Shown: positions 50,190 to 61,848, numbered from the stretch's first letter. The stretch: DNA of 64,000 nucleotides from Desmodesmus armatus (GCA_007449985.2 VIIQ02000373.1:1-64000); one strand, 5' to 3'. Notes: generated by a model from the letters alone, not told the origin. A program made the numbers and translations.

Positions 50190-50400
50190 TGTGTCCCGGG
50201 GCCAATGGGATCCCGGGTGCACGCCCCCCTGCACAAGGGTGTGGCGTGTGGTGTGCCTTGCAGCCATCTATGCTATGGACATGGGTCGGAAGGCAGCCAA
50301 CTTTGCGGGTTTGCAGCAGCATCGAGCAGCGGTAGACGCAGCGCAGCAGCAGCTACCAGCAGTCCCCTTGAGAAGGAGGTGGCACCTTAAGTTGCATTGG
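50190..50400 (+). pseudogene. Fragment of the zinc-knuckle retroelement ORF
   Basis: Reads HKGVWRVVCLAAIYAMDMGR followed by an Ala/Gln-rich stretch, paralogous to residues about 168-200 of the ORF at 48,632-49,603. Both ends are lost. Confidence 0.65.
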
Positions 50401-51756
50401 AGGGACATGGTTTGGGACATGGTTTGGGTCCCTGAGCTTACATAGTGTGGGCTGGGTCTTTCGGGGATCTCAATGTAACGAACAATGAGTGAGTGAGTGA
50501 CCTGGATGGCATGGGTGGATTCTTCTGCGGAAGGTCCATCCATCATCATCATCATCATCACCGCCCCTAAAAGGGGCGGACGAGGGACCCACCGCCTCCA
50601 TCGCTAAGCCGAGCTTTCTCTTCTGAGCTATTCTCGCCGAACAAGCTTAAGCAATGGCTTTATCTCATGAAAGTTATTGTATATGCTGGATGTGGCGCAG
50701 CAGCATGGGTGCCCGCAGCTGCAGATATGACGCGTTCATCGCAGCAAGGCTTCGTCAGCTACTGTAGTGAGCAGCAAGCTGCGGTTTTGCTTTTTTTCAA
50801 GGCTCTTGCCGTGGCCTCAAAGGTTTTCGGGGCCCAGCTGGTCAGCCGTCTGCCTCGGCTCAGCCGAGGCACAGCAACGATAACAGCAGCAGCAGCAGCA
50901 GCATCAGGAGTAGCAGCATCACATGCCTACTGGCACTGCCAGGCACCTACGCCACATGTGCCTGTCAGTGTGTGTTCATGTTTGTCAGTGGTGGCCTTTG
51001 TGTCGCCACAGCAGTAGCAACAGCAGCAGCAGTAGCAACAACAGCAGCCGCAGGAGCAGTGACAGCCACCTGGAGTGTTGGATAGCTGGAGAGCTAGAAT
51101 AGTGGAGGTGCTGGAGTTGCAAGGAGCTGCAGCTTCTGCTGGCTTGTGAACAGTGCAGGGACTGGTGGTGTCGGTGAAGTTGGCCCCACGTGTGCCCACT
51201 GCAACATGTGGGAGTGTTTTGTGGCTCGCAGCTGTGTGTTCGCTGTTTATTTATTGTTCCGTCCGCCCTTTCTTGTCGCAACCCTGAAGGTGCGAGAAGC
51301 AGTGCCGTTGGCGCCATTCAGTCCTCCCGGTGTATTATACCTCTGTTTTCACAATATGGAAGCACACTGAGTGTGCGTGACAAGCTTTTGATGGTGGGGT
51401 TTGTCCGAACGGCCCCCTTCCGTACTGGTTGTGTCCATCCGTGGCTGGGTTCAGTTGCAACGTAGTTGCGTGAGAAACCCGTGTAACACCTTCATTCACC
51501 AATTCCGACATTGCAGGGAATCCCCTTCCCAACACTAGCCAGCGAGCAGATCTGCTCATGGTGGCTTTCATATGTATTAGCACCCCTCCGCTACGCAATC
51601 GAGTGGGCAATTGAGATCACCCGCACAAGTACGTCAATTCGTGTACCCGATAACCCCTGATATTGTACTTGCCTTCATCAACAGCCTGGCTCGGGGTGCG
51701 ATCCCCCTTAGGAGACCCAGGGTTACCTTGCTGGGATTTGAAATCTATAGTTTACG
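50401..51756. other. Gene-free stretch with short repeats
   Basis: Contains (CAT)n at 50,538-50,560, a hairpin 'ccgcccctaaaaggggcgg' just after it, and CAG/GTAGCAG runs at 50,885-51,055. ORFs here lack recognisable domains. No gene is supported. Confidence 0.45.
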
Positions 51757-52150
51757 TATAGAACGGCTAACGCCCAGGCGGCGTCAGTGTTGGATCAAAC
51801 CCTGCCCAACTTTATTTGGGGATCAGGGAGGCGTTACTGCATTTCTGCTGCTGTCAAGCTGCTGCACACTTGCTGCTGCTGGGGTACTACTGCTGGGGTG
51901 CCCAGCACTGCTGCCGCTGCAAGCGGTACCAGCTACTCCCATGTGTCAGGCTGGAATGAACATAGCAGATTGTAGTTGAGCTCTAGAAGTCGGAGGAGGC
52001 GTAGTGCAGTTGTTTTGCTCATGTCCTGCTGCGGCACAGTTGCTGTTGCAGGCGTGCTGCTGCTGGGGTGCTGCTGCGCCTGCAGCTTCAGCTGCTGCCC
52101 CTTGACAGGCTAAAATGAACAAAGCGGGGCATTTTATGCACTCTCGATCA
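51757..52150 (+). mobile_element. Dispersed repeat family, copy 2
   Basis: 'agaacggctaacgcccaggcggcgtcagt', 'gggatcagggaggcgttactgc', CTG-rich run, 'gtgtcaggctggaatgaac', 'gttgcaggcgtgctgctgct', 'ctcgatcacacag' follow in the same order as the copy at 63,389-63,840. No coding capacity is recognised. It is the terminal part of an unclassified transposable element. Confidence 0.7.
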
Positions 52151-52442
52151 CACAGAAGCATCGCAAATTGCGGTTTGGTAGTTGTTTGCAAAAGTCAGTC
52201 ATGCGGGGTCCAACGTTGGATGACAGTTGTCTGCGCATCTCGTAACCGATCGCATGTCCTCACGATTTCGAAGCCACATGGCGCGTTCATGCCTTACCAA
52301 AAGGGGATACGATGCAATAAATGCAATGTACATGGCTCAAAGGCTTAGCTCACGTTCGTTGCCATGCAAGGATATTGTTCATGTATATATGGTTCTGGAC
52401 GGCTTTGCAATCGCGCAGTTTCGATGGGCACACGTGGGCCAG

Positions 52443-52509
52443 ATGTTCTCGATGAATACACATGTTCTCGATGAATACACATGTTCTCGATGAACACAAT
52501 GAATACACG
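52443..52509 (+). repeat. 19-bp tandem repeat, three copies
   Basis: 'tgttctcgatgaatacaca' occurs twice exactly (52,443 and 52,462), then a shortened third copy, 'tgttctcgatgaacaca', followed by 'atgaatacacg'. Confidence 0.9.
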
Positions 52510-52796
52510 TATTAGGCTCTCAACCTATAGGTTTCGATCCAATATATAAAAATTTTACAGTATACGTTTGCAAGCTTATCAACCATCATACGTCCCTGAA
52601 ACACATGTTTACGGGGTAAGGTGGGGTGTCTGTCGTGGTCCCAGTTGAACTTTCTCGGGGTGGTATCTCCAACCTTACCCCCCCACCCACCCACCCCCCA
52701 CCTGTGACGGAAGGCTCAAGGACTTAACAAAACTCGGCCGCAGGTGTGGCACAACGCCTTGGCCAAACCTTTGCGCATACATTTTGGCCAAACACT

Positions 52797-52884
52797 CACC
52801 AATGACATCTTCTCCCCAACAACGTGCTACACCGCTCTGATGTGAACATGTATGAGACACTCCTGCATTGATCCCACACGCCAT
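52797..52884 (-). CDS. Possible RCC1-repeat exon fragment
   Basis: Minus-strand INAGVSHTCSHQSGVARCWG followed by EDVIG and a GTGAGT donor resembles the second half of the RCC1 exons at 20-22 kb. The first half and a clear acceptor are missing. It hints that the EGF/CCP gene to the right also carries RCC1 repeats. Confidence 0.4.
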
Positions 52885-53095
52885 GTTTGCACAAATGACA
52901 ACATATTGGAAGGGAGGTCATATGAAGTTGCAATATAACAGCATTTGCTGATGAGTGGAGCGTTGAGGGATGGCTGGGCATTGATACGGAACTACACAGT
53001 AGTACCGGTTGTTCTTGGCATTGTCCATTCTGCTTCGTTGGAAAAAATGCCATTAAGACGGAGTGCTCATAAGTGATAACAAGTGACATACGCAC

Positions 53096-53266
53096 CATTG
53101 CATGTGGCCTTTGAGAATGTGCCTGCCAAGCAGCTGGCGCTTGTGGTTGTGGGGATGTAGCCACTTGCGCACGTCACACTGCATGTCGTGCCATTGGGAT
53201 ACGGGCCGTCGCCGTAGCACAACATGGCACCACCTAAGACTGCCTCTGCCACAGGGCAACTTTTCA
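53096..53266 (-). CDS. Sushi/CCP-like exon
   Basis: A 171-bp exon with acceptor 'ccttgcag' and donor 'ATG|GTGCGT'. It encodes KSCPVAEAVLGGAMLCYGDG, PYPNGTTCSVTCASGY and ASCLAGTFSKATC: six Cys spaced as in complement control (sushi) or related extracellular modules. Same strand and intron phase class as the EGF exons upstream, so it is likely part of the same secreted or surface protein. Confidence 0.75.
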
Positions 53267-53599
53267 CTGCAAGGCGTTGGGGGGGGGGGGGGAACATGTT
53301 GAAGGACAACAAGAAAGGGACTAGCAAGTAAGCGGATGTCAGCTACGAACACCTATGCCAATGATGTGATAAAACTTCCGAACAGCCCGCACTAGAAACT
53401 TCACTGCAGCAGCAAATGATGAGGTCGAGTTTGGAGGGCAGGCGGGGGCCAACACTCGAAGCAGCTATCAGTCGCTTCAACATGATGACAATGTTGTTGC
53501 ACAATGGATGATGGGGCACACACCGTGGTAAACACATAAAAGTTGTGAAGTCACTTCTAATAGTAATTTTCAATTGATTGAAGAGGGCAAGACGCAATC

Positions 53600-54205
53600 A
53601 AGGCTGATGTTGAGCGTGTTCGTGTCGCACAAGATGGACCTTGTTGTGGTGAACCACAGCCAAATGTAGGAATGATCGTTTGATGTTGGGCAGGGTGCTG
53701 TTAAGCACCTGCAAAAACGCTAGCAAGCTGGCCTCATCCCCCTTCCACACAAAGAAGCCATCATCAATGAATCGCTTGTAAATGGCTGGCCAGTGCTCAC
53801 ACTGCTCTTGGGCCACAGCCTCAAGGCAGGAAGCAACATATATGTTGCTGTAGGGTGGTGCAACAGGAGTGCCCATGACGGTACCCTGTTTTTGCTTGTA
53901 GTACCGCCCATCAAACTGGCAGTACCCATGCTCCATGACAAAGCTTAGCAAAGCATGCACCATACCCCCGTGATATCCACACTGCGCTGCTGCATGTGCA
54001 CAAGCTGGGACAGCCCGCGTTGTCAATGCTGGGGTACATGCTTTCAACGTCAAAAGTAACAAGGAAAGCATCACGGCCGACTGTGCTGCTCTCTAGCAGT
54101 CGGACTAGGGTCTTGCTGTCAGGCAGGACCTGTGGGAACAGCTGTTGACAAGTGTCATTCAGCACATCTGCCAAGTACACAGAGACACCATTGGTAACCC
54201 AGCTG
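53600..54205 (-). pseudogene. Penelope-like element reverse transcriptase fragment
   Basis: Reads VSVYLADVLNDTCQQLFPQV, LVTFDVESMYPSID (RT motif A, F-D-V-x-S-x-Y), a frameshift near 54,015, then GYCQFDGRYYKQKQGTVMGT and PVAPPYSNIYV (motif B, Q-x-x-G-T-x-M-G-x-P-x-x-P), and IYKRFIDDGFFVW (motif C, F-I-D-D). This order and the RFIDD form match Penelope-like RTs. Only the palm core is left. It lies in an intron directly after the EGF exon at 54,216-54,362. Confidence 0.82.
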
Positions 54206-54215
54206 TGGCACCTAC

Positions 54216-54362
54216 CCATGCACTTCAGAGTAGCTTGCACCCACTCGTAACCAGCCTTGCAGGTGCATGTGAAGTCTGCATTGGGCGCAATACGGTCTGT
54301 GCATGAGCCTGAGTTGGCGTCAAGGATGTTGTTGCATGGGTCGTCGGAGCAGCCATCAACAT
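54216..54362 (-). CDS. EGF-like exon A4 (147 bp)
   Basis: DGCSDDPCNNILDAN, SGSCTDRIAPNADFTCTCKA, GYEWVQATLKCMG. Six Cys in EGF spacing, acceptor 'ttcgcag' and a GTAGGT donor. It is the type-A exon farthest downstream and separated from exon B3 by the 3.67-kb insertion. Confidence 0.82.
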
Positions 54363-54430
54363 CTGCGAAGTGACAACCTGCAAGAAGGGTGGGTCCAAAG
54401 GCAAACCAGCATCGCTTGACTTCATGCAAT

Positions 54431-57400
54431 CAGGGGGGTGGACAATGATTCTCTGGGGTTTCGCCGGCTCAGCCCAAGCAGACGCACTCGTGTGCAGCGT
54501 TTCTCATGCAAAGCAATTGCGTTTAATGTGCGCATTCCTTCCACAAAGTTACGAGGCTTGCCAGGCTGTTCTCGCGTAGCTCGGTCCAAAGACTCCCTGA
54601 GAGGCTCAGCAGCGCCAGAAACACAGTCAAACGGTTACGTCAGCCAACCACGGACAAAAGAGCAACCACACAGCAGCGACTGGCAGCACATTTCGACTCA
54701 CAACAACACTATCAAGCGGAATCAGCTACGCAGATGAGCCCGCGGTGAGGCCTTTATGTGGTACAGCATGCTGAAGGTCACATCAGTTACCCCAGGTCCC
54801 AGAATGCCAATTTCACCGCTCCAACACAGTACAGGGCGAGACAGCACAATCTCACTGCAGCAATACTTCGCTCTTGCTGCATGTACACCGCACAGATACA
54901 AGGCACAAGCTAGCACGGCCTTGCAGAGATACAGGACAAACATTTGAGAGCCAGTGCTGGGGCCAGCTGGGCCGAAAAAACGAGAATTCCGCTTACCGCC
55001 AATCTGCGCAGCGGGGCATACGTTTATTCAAATTGCGGAAACACCAGAGCAAGGCTGCATTTTTTAAGCATATCACTTTGTTCCTTAGGACTTGCTCTAC
55101 AGCTGACTGCAACACCCGCGAGATTCATTGTCCACCCCCCTGTGTCTGGGGCTGTGCACTGACTTGGCACCAACAGGGCTCCAAGGGCCCCGGCACAGTG
55201 CGCCATTGTGCCACACTCGGCAGCGCTAGTGCACCCACCCTAGCCTTACCAGTGTTCATGGCCTGTGCTAGCAGCCGTCGCCAATGACAGTTTCTGGGCC
55301 GCCACCCCCCTACCCCCCACCACCGGCAACATGACCCTCCCGGGGCACCGTCACCTACTGTGCCACCCTTGCCTTGGCCTTGGCATATGGCACTGTCACC
55401 ATTGTCGCCTGGCTGCTTGGCATCTTTTGCATAGGGCAGCTAGGGCTGTTGTGTTGCTGATGTCCTCAACCATCAACAACCGCAACACACTCAAACCCTA
55501 CCCCAAGACCTCTTGAGCATACAACTGGTCCTTGAGCCTCATTTCAGCAAGGCTACTGTCACAATTGTTGGCATGTGTCAGTACTATAGTACTGTGCCCT
55601 TGGCCGTTCACTTTGATTACCAAGCTGCATGCCGCGGCAACAATGACATTTTCGCGGTTTGACGCAGGGCACACGGTCAACCCCTCAAACACAACAGCAT
55701 GTTCAGGCTTGTCAAGGCTATGTGCTTCTACAGCATATAGCTCAATCAACTGCTCAGCATCACACAATCCATACAGCACCCCCTGCCAGCTGCTGCCCTT
55801 CCTGCTGCATGCGTGGCCGTTGAGGGCTGTTTCGCTGGGGTTGGCGGTTCCGCCCCCCAAGCATGCCACGTGCTGTGCGCCTGGCTGGCAGCTGCAGTTG
55901 TAGTAAAGCTGCTGCTTGCAGCAACCAGTGTGGCCTGCATATGGTGTGGGGTCGACTATCTTGTGGCATCTCATCACTGCTGTGCTGCTGTGTTGCCCGC
56001 ATGTTCGCCCCGCCTTGCGCATGTCGCCTTGGTTTCGCCGCAATGCACCTGCACACAAAGGGGGGTCCAGGACATCCATCCAGCCAACCACATATATTAC
56101 AACAGCACATAACAATGACATGTTCAGGGAGCTGTGCATGGGCTGCAGGACAAATATGTTGCTGCTGGCTGAGGCACACAGAGCACTTCATCATCTGCAG
56201 CGACTGGGGTCCCCATGGTGCACAGCGAAGCAGCCAGCCTCCTGCCTCAGGGATGGCAGCTGCTGCTTCATCCACCCCACCCAACTAAATGCAAGAGGTC
56301 CATTGAGCACGTGCATAGTCACATGGATGAGGAGACGCACAGCTGGCTGCTGCAGTGTATGCAATTGTACCCCAACACGAACGCTACCCCACAAAGGTCC
56401 AAGGGGCAGTATGCTACTTTTGAATGCCCTATGCCAGCCAGCAGGACTGCATCTGATATCACCACACTGCCAGACACTTGGGAGGCATTCACTGCTGTTG
56501 GTGGCAACTACACTGCCCTTGAGCTCAGCTGAGCGCTGTAACGCTTGTGCGTCGTAGCAGCGATTGTGGTTTGGCACCCTTCAACTGCACGGTTGCTCTG
56601 CCTCACCAAGGCAGCTGCCTGTGGTGCTGGCATATGTCTCTGCTGCTGCTGCGTGACACACCAGTCTCACCCACCTATGGGTCTCATCTGCTCCTTGCAT
56701 CTGGTGGTCATGGTGTGGGGCTCGACTCGTGTCGTCGTTGGTGCCTCCTTAGTGTTGCATGTTGGCTGTAAGTACCTGCAGGAAGGGCAGGGAGCAGTTG
56801 CTTCGGTTTTCAACTGCTGATCCAGCACCATGCATGCTGGCTGCTTCTTCTGTGTAGCTCTGCTGTGGGTCTCATGCAGCTTAGTGGCACTGTTCTTGCA
56901 ATTACTGCTGCTGCTGCTGCCAAGGCTGTTCTGTGCTGAGCCTGATCTGGATGTGCAGGGGGCCTCCAATGCATTCACCAAGTAAAATCATAATGTTGAG
57001 AATGCTTCATGGGGCCGATGCTCCTGCTGGTGTGCTGCAGTGTGGCCCACACACCTGTTGGTTGATCTGGAACATCACACCAGCCCTCAGCTGCTGCTGC
57101 TGCTGCTCCAACCTCTCTGCTGAGCTGAAACTTTTACTTGACAACATACAAGTTCAACAGTTTGAATTGCAGAGCAAGATGAAGCCGCTAGAAGAAACCA
57201 AGAATCCAGCACAGCAGATGCTGACACTCCTGCTGACTGCTAAAATCAAGATGGCGAGTTGCACAGGGGCTGCAGAGCTGACAAGAACGTACGCATTACA
57301 AGCATTGATTTCACTGAAAACAAGGCCGCAATCGTCCGTGTTTCCGCAGAGAACACGGACGTCAGTCAGGGTGCAGGTCAGGGGTTAGACACAGGGGGGT

Positions 57401-58104
57401 GGACAATGATTCTCTGGGGGTTTCGCCGGCTCAGCCCAAGCAGACGCACTCGTGTGCAGCGTTTCTCATGCAAAGCAATTGCGTTTAATGTGCGCATTCC
57501 TTCCACAAAGTTACGAGGCTTGCCAGGCTGTTCTCGCGTAGCTCGGTCCAAAGACTCCCTGAGAGGCTCAGCAGCGCCAGAAACACAGTCAAACGGTTAC
57601 GTCAGCCAACCACGGACAAAAGAGCAACCACACAGCAGCGACTGGCAGCACATTTCGACTCACAACAACACTATCAAGCGGAATCAGCTACGCAGATGAG
57701 CCCGCGGTGAGGCCTTTATGTGGTACAGCATGCTGAAGGTCACATCAGTTACCCCAGGTCCCAGAATGCCAATTTCACCGCTCCAACACAGTACAGGGCG
57801 AGACAGCACAATCTCACTGCAGCAATACTTCGCTCTTGCTGCATGTACACCGCACAGATACAAGGCACAAGCTAGCACGGCCTTGCAGAGATACAGGACA
57901 AACATTTGAGAGCCAGTGCTGGGGCCAGCTGGGCCGAAAAAACGAGAATTCCGCTTACCGCCAATCTGCGCAGCGGGGCATACGTTTATTCAAATTGCGG
58001 AAACACCAGAGCAAGGCTGCATTTTTTAAGCATATCACTTTGTTCCTTAGGACTTGCTCTACAGCTGACTGCAACACCCGCGAGATTCATTGTCCACCCC
58101 CCTG
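54431..58104. mobile_element. Composite insertion with 712-bp terminal direct repeats
   Basis: 54,431-55,142 and 57,392-58,104 are almost identical (one extra G in the second). Each copy begins CAGGGGGGTGGACAATGA and ends with the exact reverse complement, so each carries 18-bp terminal inverted repeats. The outer flanks show a 3-bp duplication (AAT before 54,431 and after 58,104), while the inner flanks (TGT, ACA) do not match, so the whole 3.67-kb unit inserted once. It sits in an intron of the EGF gene. No transposase or RT is visible in the 2.25-kb interior. Confidence 0.8.
55143..57391. other. Interior of the composite insertion
   Basis: About 2.25 kb between the two 712-bp repeats. The longest frames (for example minus 55,498-56,139) show no known motif. 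CTG-rich runs occur at 56,640, 56,905 and 57,090. I see no integrase, RT, gag or transposase signature, so the element is probably non-autonomous or is a captured segment. Confidence 0.5.
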
Positions 58105-58211
58105 AATATGTAACAACAGAACCGCATGACAAGAATATATTTGTTGCAGACAAGGAGCATGCCAAGCTTTTGTTGTTTTGCAGTTGAGGTTGCATGGGAG
58201 CCATGACTCAC

Positions 58212-58355
58212 CAACACACTCTGAGCCTCCCCATGTCCATCCTGTATTGCAGCCACAGCTGAAGCTGCTACTTGGGGGGCCCTGATCAAAGCATGTCCCG
58301 TTGGTGTTGGGGAAGCTTGTTGTGTTGCACGGATTGGGGCTACAGCTGTCAATAT
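58212..58355 (-). CDS. EGF-like exon B3 (144 bp)
   Basis: IDSCSPNPCNTTSFPNTNG, TCFDQGPPSSSFSCGCNTG, WTWGGSECVG. Acceptor 'gttgcag', donor 'TTG|GTGAGT'. The type-B exons share the SPNPCN and NTGWxWGGSEC core and differ from type A in loop lengths. Confidence 0.85.
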
Positions 58356-58553
58356 CTGCAACATCATGGCAGCGTAGTGCACACACCATAATTAGAACAC
58401 ATACAAGTTGTGGAGTTACCTTCAAGAGTAGTGTGTCCGGTAAGTCAGAGCGGGTCAAAGGCAGTCAAGCTACCGCTGATGGGCATGTTGGTGCCGCACA
58501 CCGGACACAAATATATACACGAATATCTATCAACAACAATGCATGCCACCTAC

Positions 58554-58700
58554 CCTTGCAGCTAAGTGTAGCTTGCAGCCACTCGTAACCAGCACTGCAG
58601 GTGCATGTGAAGTGTTCATCTGGCGCAACACGGTCTGTGCATGAACCGGAGGTGGCACCAATGATATCATTGCATGGGTTGTCGACGCAACCGTTGACAT
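58554..58700 (-). CDS. EGF-like exon A3 (147 bp)
   Basis: NGCVDNPCNDIIGATSGSC, TDRVAPDEHFTCTCSAGYEW, LQATLSCKG. Acceptor 'tttgcag', GTAGGT donor. The intron upstream resembles that of exon A1 ('gcagcg..ttgaagtgc'), so exon and intron were duplicated together. Confidence 0.85.
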
Positions 58701-59089
58701 CTGCAAAGTAAAATTGCAAAAAAAAGGTGGGATGACAAGGCAGCGTATCGGCCATATATTTTGAAGTGCAAGACACTGATCATTGAGGGGGAAGAAAATG
58801 TTATACGCAGACACATTCGCCACACATCAATGGCATTGCCTGCCAGGGTTGAACCGGTTGAAACACTAAGGTGGGGAAAAACTCCTATCCCCGTCAGTGG
58901 TTTGCACCACCTACACCAGATGGTAGCCTGATTCAAAGCAAGACAGCAAAGGAGACTTCATTGACATTCTGAGGCAACACGACAACCTTGTGCAGAAGTG
59001 GGAAGCAAACAGCTAGGATCCAGCAGGCAGCAGCACCAAGAAATACCCCTTGTCAGGTCAGATACCCAAAGTCAGCCCAAGAAGGCGCG

Positions 59090-59465
59090 CCCGGCGCACT
59101 TTCATCTTGCACAGAGTGTATGCCAACGCAGACTGCTCTCCATGTTGAAACACGATCGCACACATTCAGGGTCGTCCAGTACCACAGCATCAGACAGGGG
59201 GAAGGCTGGGCAAGCGGCGCGCAAATCATCGTAAACAGGGCACTCCAACAGGAAGTGCTTCAAGTCTTCCACATTACGACTAGTTCATGTCCTTGCCAAT
59301 ACAGCTTGGCGGTGGGCCAAGGTAGCATCCTCTCCACAACACAATCGACACAGGCGGTCAGCACGGGGCACAGAGACCCTTTGCTTACGGCCCTTTTCTA
59401 TTTCAAGGTGGGCTGAACCAATACGCAACTGGGCAAGGTTACGCGCTACATCAAAGGGCAGGCAC
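59090..59465 (-). pseudogene. LINE reverse-transcriptase C-terminal zinc-knuckle fragment
   Basis: The minus strand reads QLRIGSAHLEIEKGRKQRV, RADRLCRLCCGEDA, then after a frame change RNVEDLKHFLLECPVYDDLR, the C-x2-C...H-x(4)-C pattern at the end of many non-LTR RTs. It is a short leftover in the intron between EGF exons B2 and A3. No catalytic RT part remains nearby. Confidence 0.65.
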
Positions 59466-59577
59466 AACTTGATATGCAATACATACATTGATATGCAATT
59501 CTGCAATACATCAAAGGCGACATCGCAAACCATGCCAAGTTTTTTGCATTTGAGGTTGCATGGGAGCCATGACTTAC

Positions 59578-59721
59578 CAACACACTCTGAGCCGCCCCAT
59601 GACCATCCTGTATTGCCGCCACAGCTGAAGCTGCTACCTGGGGGGTCATGATCAAAGCATGTCCCGTTGGTGTTGGGGAAGGTTGTCGTGTTGCACGGAT
59701 TGGGGCTGCAGCTGTCAATCT
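59578..59721 (-). CDS. EGF-like exon B2 (144 bp)
   Basis: IDSCSPNPCNTTTFPNTNG, TCFDHDPPGSSFSCGGNTG, WSWGGSECVG. One core Cys is replaced (CGG instead of CGC, Cys to Gly), which should break a disulfide. Acceptor 'atgcag', donor 'TTG|GTAAGT'. Confidence 0.83.
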
Positions 59722-61018
59722 CTGCATCATGATGGCAGCGTTGTTGCACAACAAATGATGGTGCACACATTGTGGTTACAACACACACATGTTGGTAAGC
59801 CTTAGTCAAAAAAAGTTTTTTTTGATAGCAATGTGTCAAGTTGATTGGGAAATGCCCTTTCCTATGCTTGAAGACACAACCAAGCATCTGTTGCTGGGTT
59901 ATTGGCTGGGCCCGAAGGGCGTAGTATATAGCGGTCGCATTTCGACCTAGCCTTTGGCTAGGATACACCGTTCTATAGTTGTCCACTGTCGGTGCTGTCA
60001 CCATCGCGCATGCTGGCTACGACGCGAGGTCTGGCCTGCAACTGCCGGTCACACCTGTCTCGTTTTTTTCGCAGCTTGTGCCGTTCACACGCACTTTTTG
60101 AACATAACAATTACAATTGAAAACACGTGTTGTGTATGGTTCTGCCTTTTGTTGCCATTGCCGTTCACACTTCCTGCAAGCAGCAACCCCTCCACTTCAC
60201 GCCCTGTCTTGGTAACCAGTGCTGTACATTCGTCATCAGCAACGTCATACATGGACATCATGCTGTGAGCAAGGTCTCAGGAGCAGTTTGCCACAGGTGT
60301 TTCCAGGCAATAACTGACTAAAAATCAAAGCTTGGTGGCTGCTGATACCACAGCCTGAAAGCTATGTCCAAATGAGTGAGATTCAGCTCACTAGGCCTGC
60401 CCAAAACGCACGATCAACCTGGCAACTGTCTGTGCATGTTCATGGATACCGCTTGTCAGGCATTCGCCTTCTTGCTGGTTGCCTGAACACGACAGAAGGT
60501 CCAAACGGCTTGACGTTCAATTTGAAGTGTCTGTTACTGTTGTGATTGTGCGTCCGACAGCCTTTGCTGCAACCCTGTCGAAAGTCCGACATGCAAACGC
60601 AAGCTGCTTTCAATGCGTATGATCATTATTACATCTGTCAGCATACTTATCTATATTAATTGCAACCGGTTTCCGTACCGGCGAACCACTGGCTTGCAAG
60701 CCTGCCATGCCCTGTGTGGATGGAGGTGAAGTACATGTGTGTAGTGTTGACCTGTGTGCTGGCAGACTCACGGGAGCACAAACAGTCATATCAGGTCACA
60801 TGCACCTGTTCACAAAGTCCTTTGGCCAGCACATTGCATGCATAAGCTTTGTGTGCTGTGCCAGTGGTGCACCGTCATGCTGTGCATGCTGTTGCACGAT
60901 TTCACCACCATTATGGCCATACATGTGCTTTGCATGTTGCTCATAGAGGGCCCAGCCGAGATGGCCATAGGCCTCTTGTTTGCAAGAATAGCTTTCAATA
61001 ACAATGCATGCCACCTAC

Positions 61019-61165
61019 CCCTGCAATTGAGTGTAGCTTGCACCCACTCGTAACCAGCATTGCAGGTGCATGTGAAGTCGGCATTGGGCGCAACACGGTA
61101 TGTAGATGACTCCGGCGTTGCGTTCGTTATTTGGTTGCATGGGTTGTCGACGCACCCGTTGGCAT
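61019..61165 (-). CDS. EGF-like exon A2 (147 bp)
   Basis: NGCVDNPCNQITNATPESS, TYRVAPNADFTCTCNAGYEW, VQATLNCRG. The Cys before TDR/TYR is changed to Ser/Thr (SSTYRV instead of GSCTDRV), so this copy has lost one disulfide partner. Acceptor 'acgcag', GTAGGT donor. Confidence 0.83.
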
Positions 61166-61319
61166 CTGCGTAGTGACACCATGCAACAAGGGTGGGGTCG
61201 GGTCGCAAGACGGACCAACGGCCATGGTATTGGGCGCCACTGGCCGTTGTGCAGTACGTCATGAACTACATCGCAAAGCATGCCCTTTGTTGGTGATTTG
61301 CAGTGCAGCCATGACTTAC

Positions 61320-61463
61320 CAACACACTCTGAGCCGCCCCATGACCATCCTGTATTGCAGCCACAGCTGAAGCTGCTACCTGAGGGGTCATGATCAAAGC
61401 ATGTCCCGTTGGTGTTGGGGAAGGTTGTCGTGTTGCACGGATTGGGGCTGCAGCTGTCAATCT
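61320..61463 (-). CDS. EGF-like exon B1 (144 bp)
   Basis: IDSCSPNPCNTTTFPNTNG, TCFDHDPSGSSFSCGCNTG, WSWGGSECVG, all six Cys present. Nearly identical to B2, which points to recent duplication. Acceptor 'gttgcag', donor 'TTG|GTAAGT'. Confidence 0.86.
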
Positions 61464-61701
61464 CTGCAACATGATGGCAACGTTGTTGCAAAGTAAATGA
61501 TTGTGCACACACTGTTATATCAACACATACAAGATGTGGAGTCATTTCTGATGTAGTGATGTGCCCAGTTCATGAGATAGGGCAAAATACAATCAAGCAT
61601 ATGTTGTTGAGAATGTTGGCGCCACACACCAAGGCCCTCGTTCCGGTAACTTGCAAATAATTGAAGGAATATCAATCGTACAAAACATGGTTGCCACCTA
61701 C

Positions 61702-61848
61702 CTGTGCACATGAGTGTCGCTTGCACCCACTCGTAACCAGCATTACAGGTGCATGTGAAGTCTTCATTGGGCGCAACACGGTCTGTGCATGAGCCAAGGG
61801 TGGCGTTGAGGATATGGTTGCATGGGTTGTCGACGCAACCATTGACAT
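61702..61848 (-). CDS. EGF-like exon A1 (147 bp)
   Basis: NGCVDNPCNHILNATLGSC, TDRVAPNEDFTCTCNAGYEW, VQATLMCTG. Six Cys present. Acceptor 'taagcag', donor 'CAG|GTAGGT'. It is the first of the regular A/B array on the minus strand. Confidence 0.86.

Noticed and set aside
54722..54943. Duplicate 73-residue ORFs at 54,722 and 57,684
   Set aside because: They lie inside the two identical 712-bp repeats and show no known motif; likely chance frames.
54431..58104. Ordinary LTR retrotransposon
   Set aside because: The repeats start CAGGGG and end CCCCTG, the target duplication is 3 bp, and I find no primer-binding site, gag, RT or integrase inside.
59285..60004. 239-residue minus-strand ORF as one gene
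   Set aside because: It is a read-through of EGF exon B2 and intron sequence, with a separate LINE zinc-knuckle fragment at its end.
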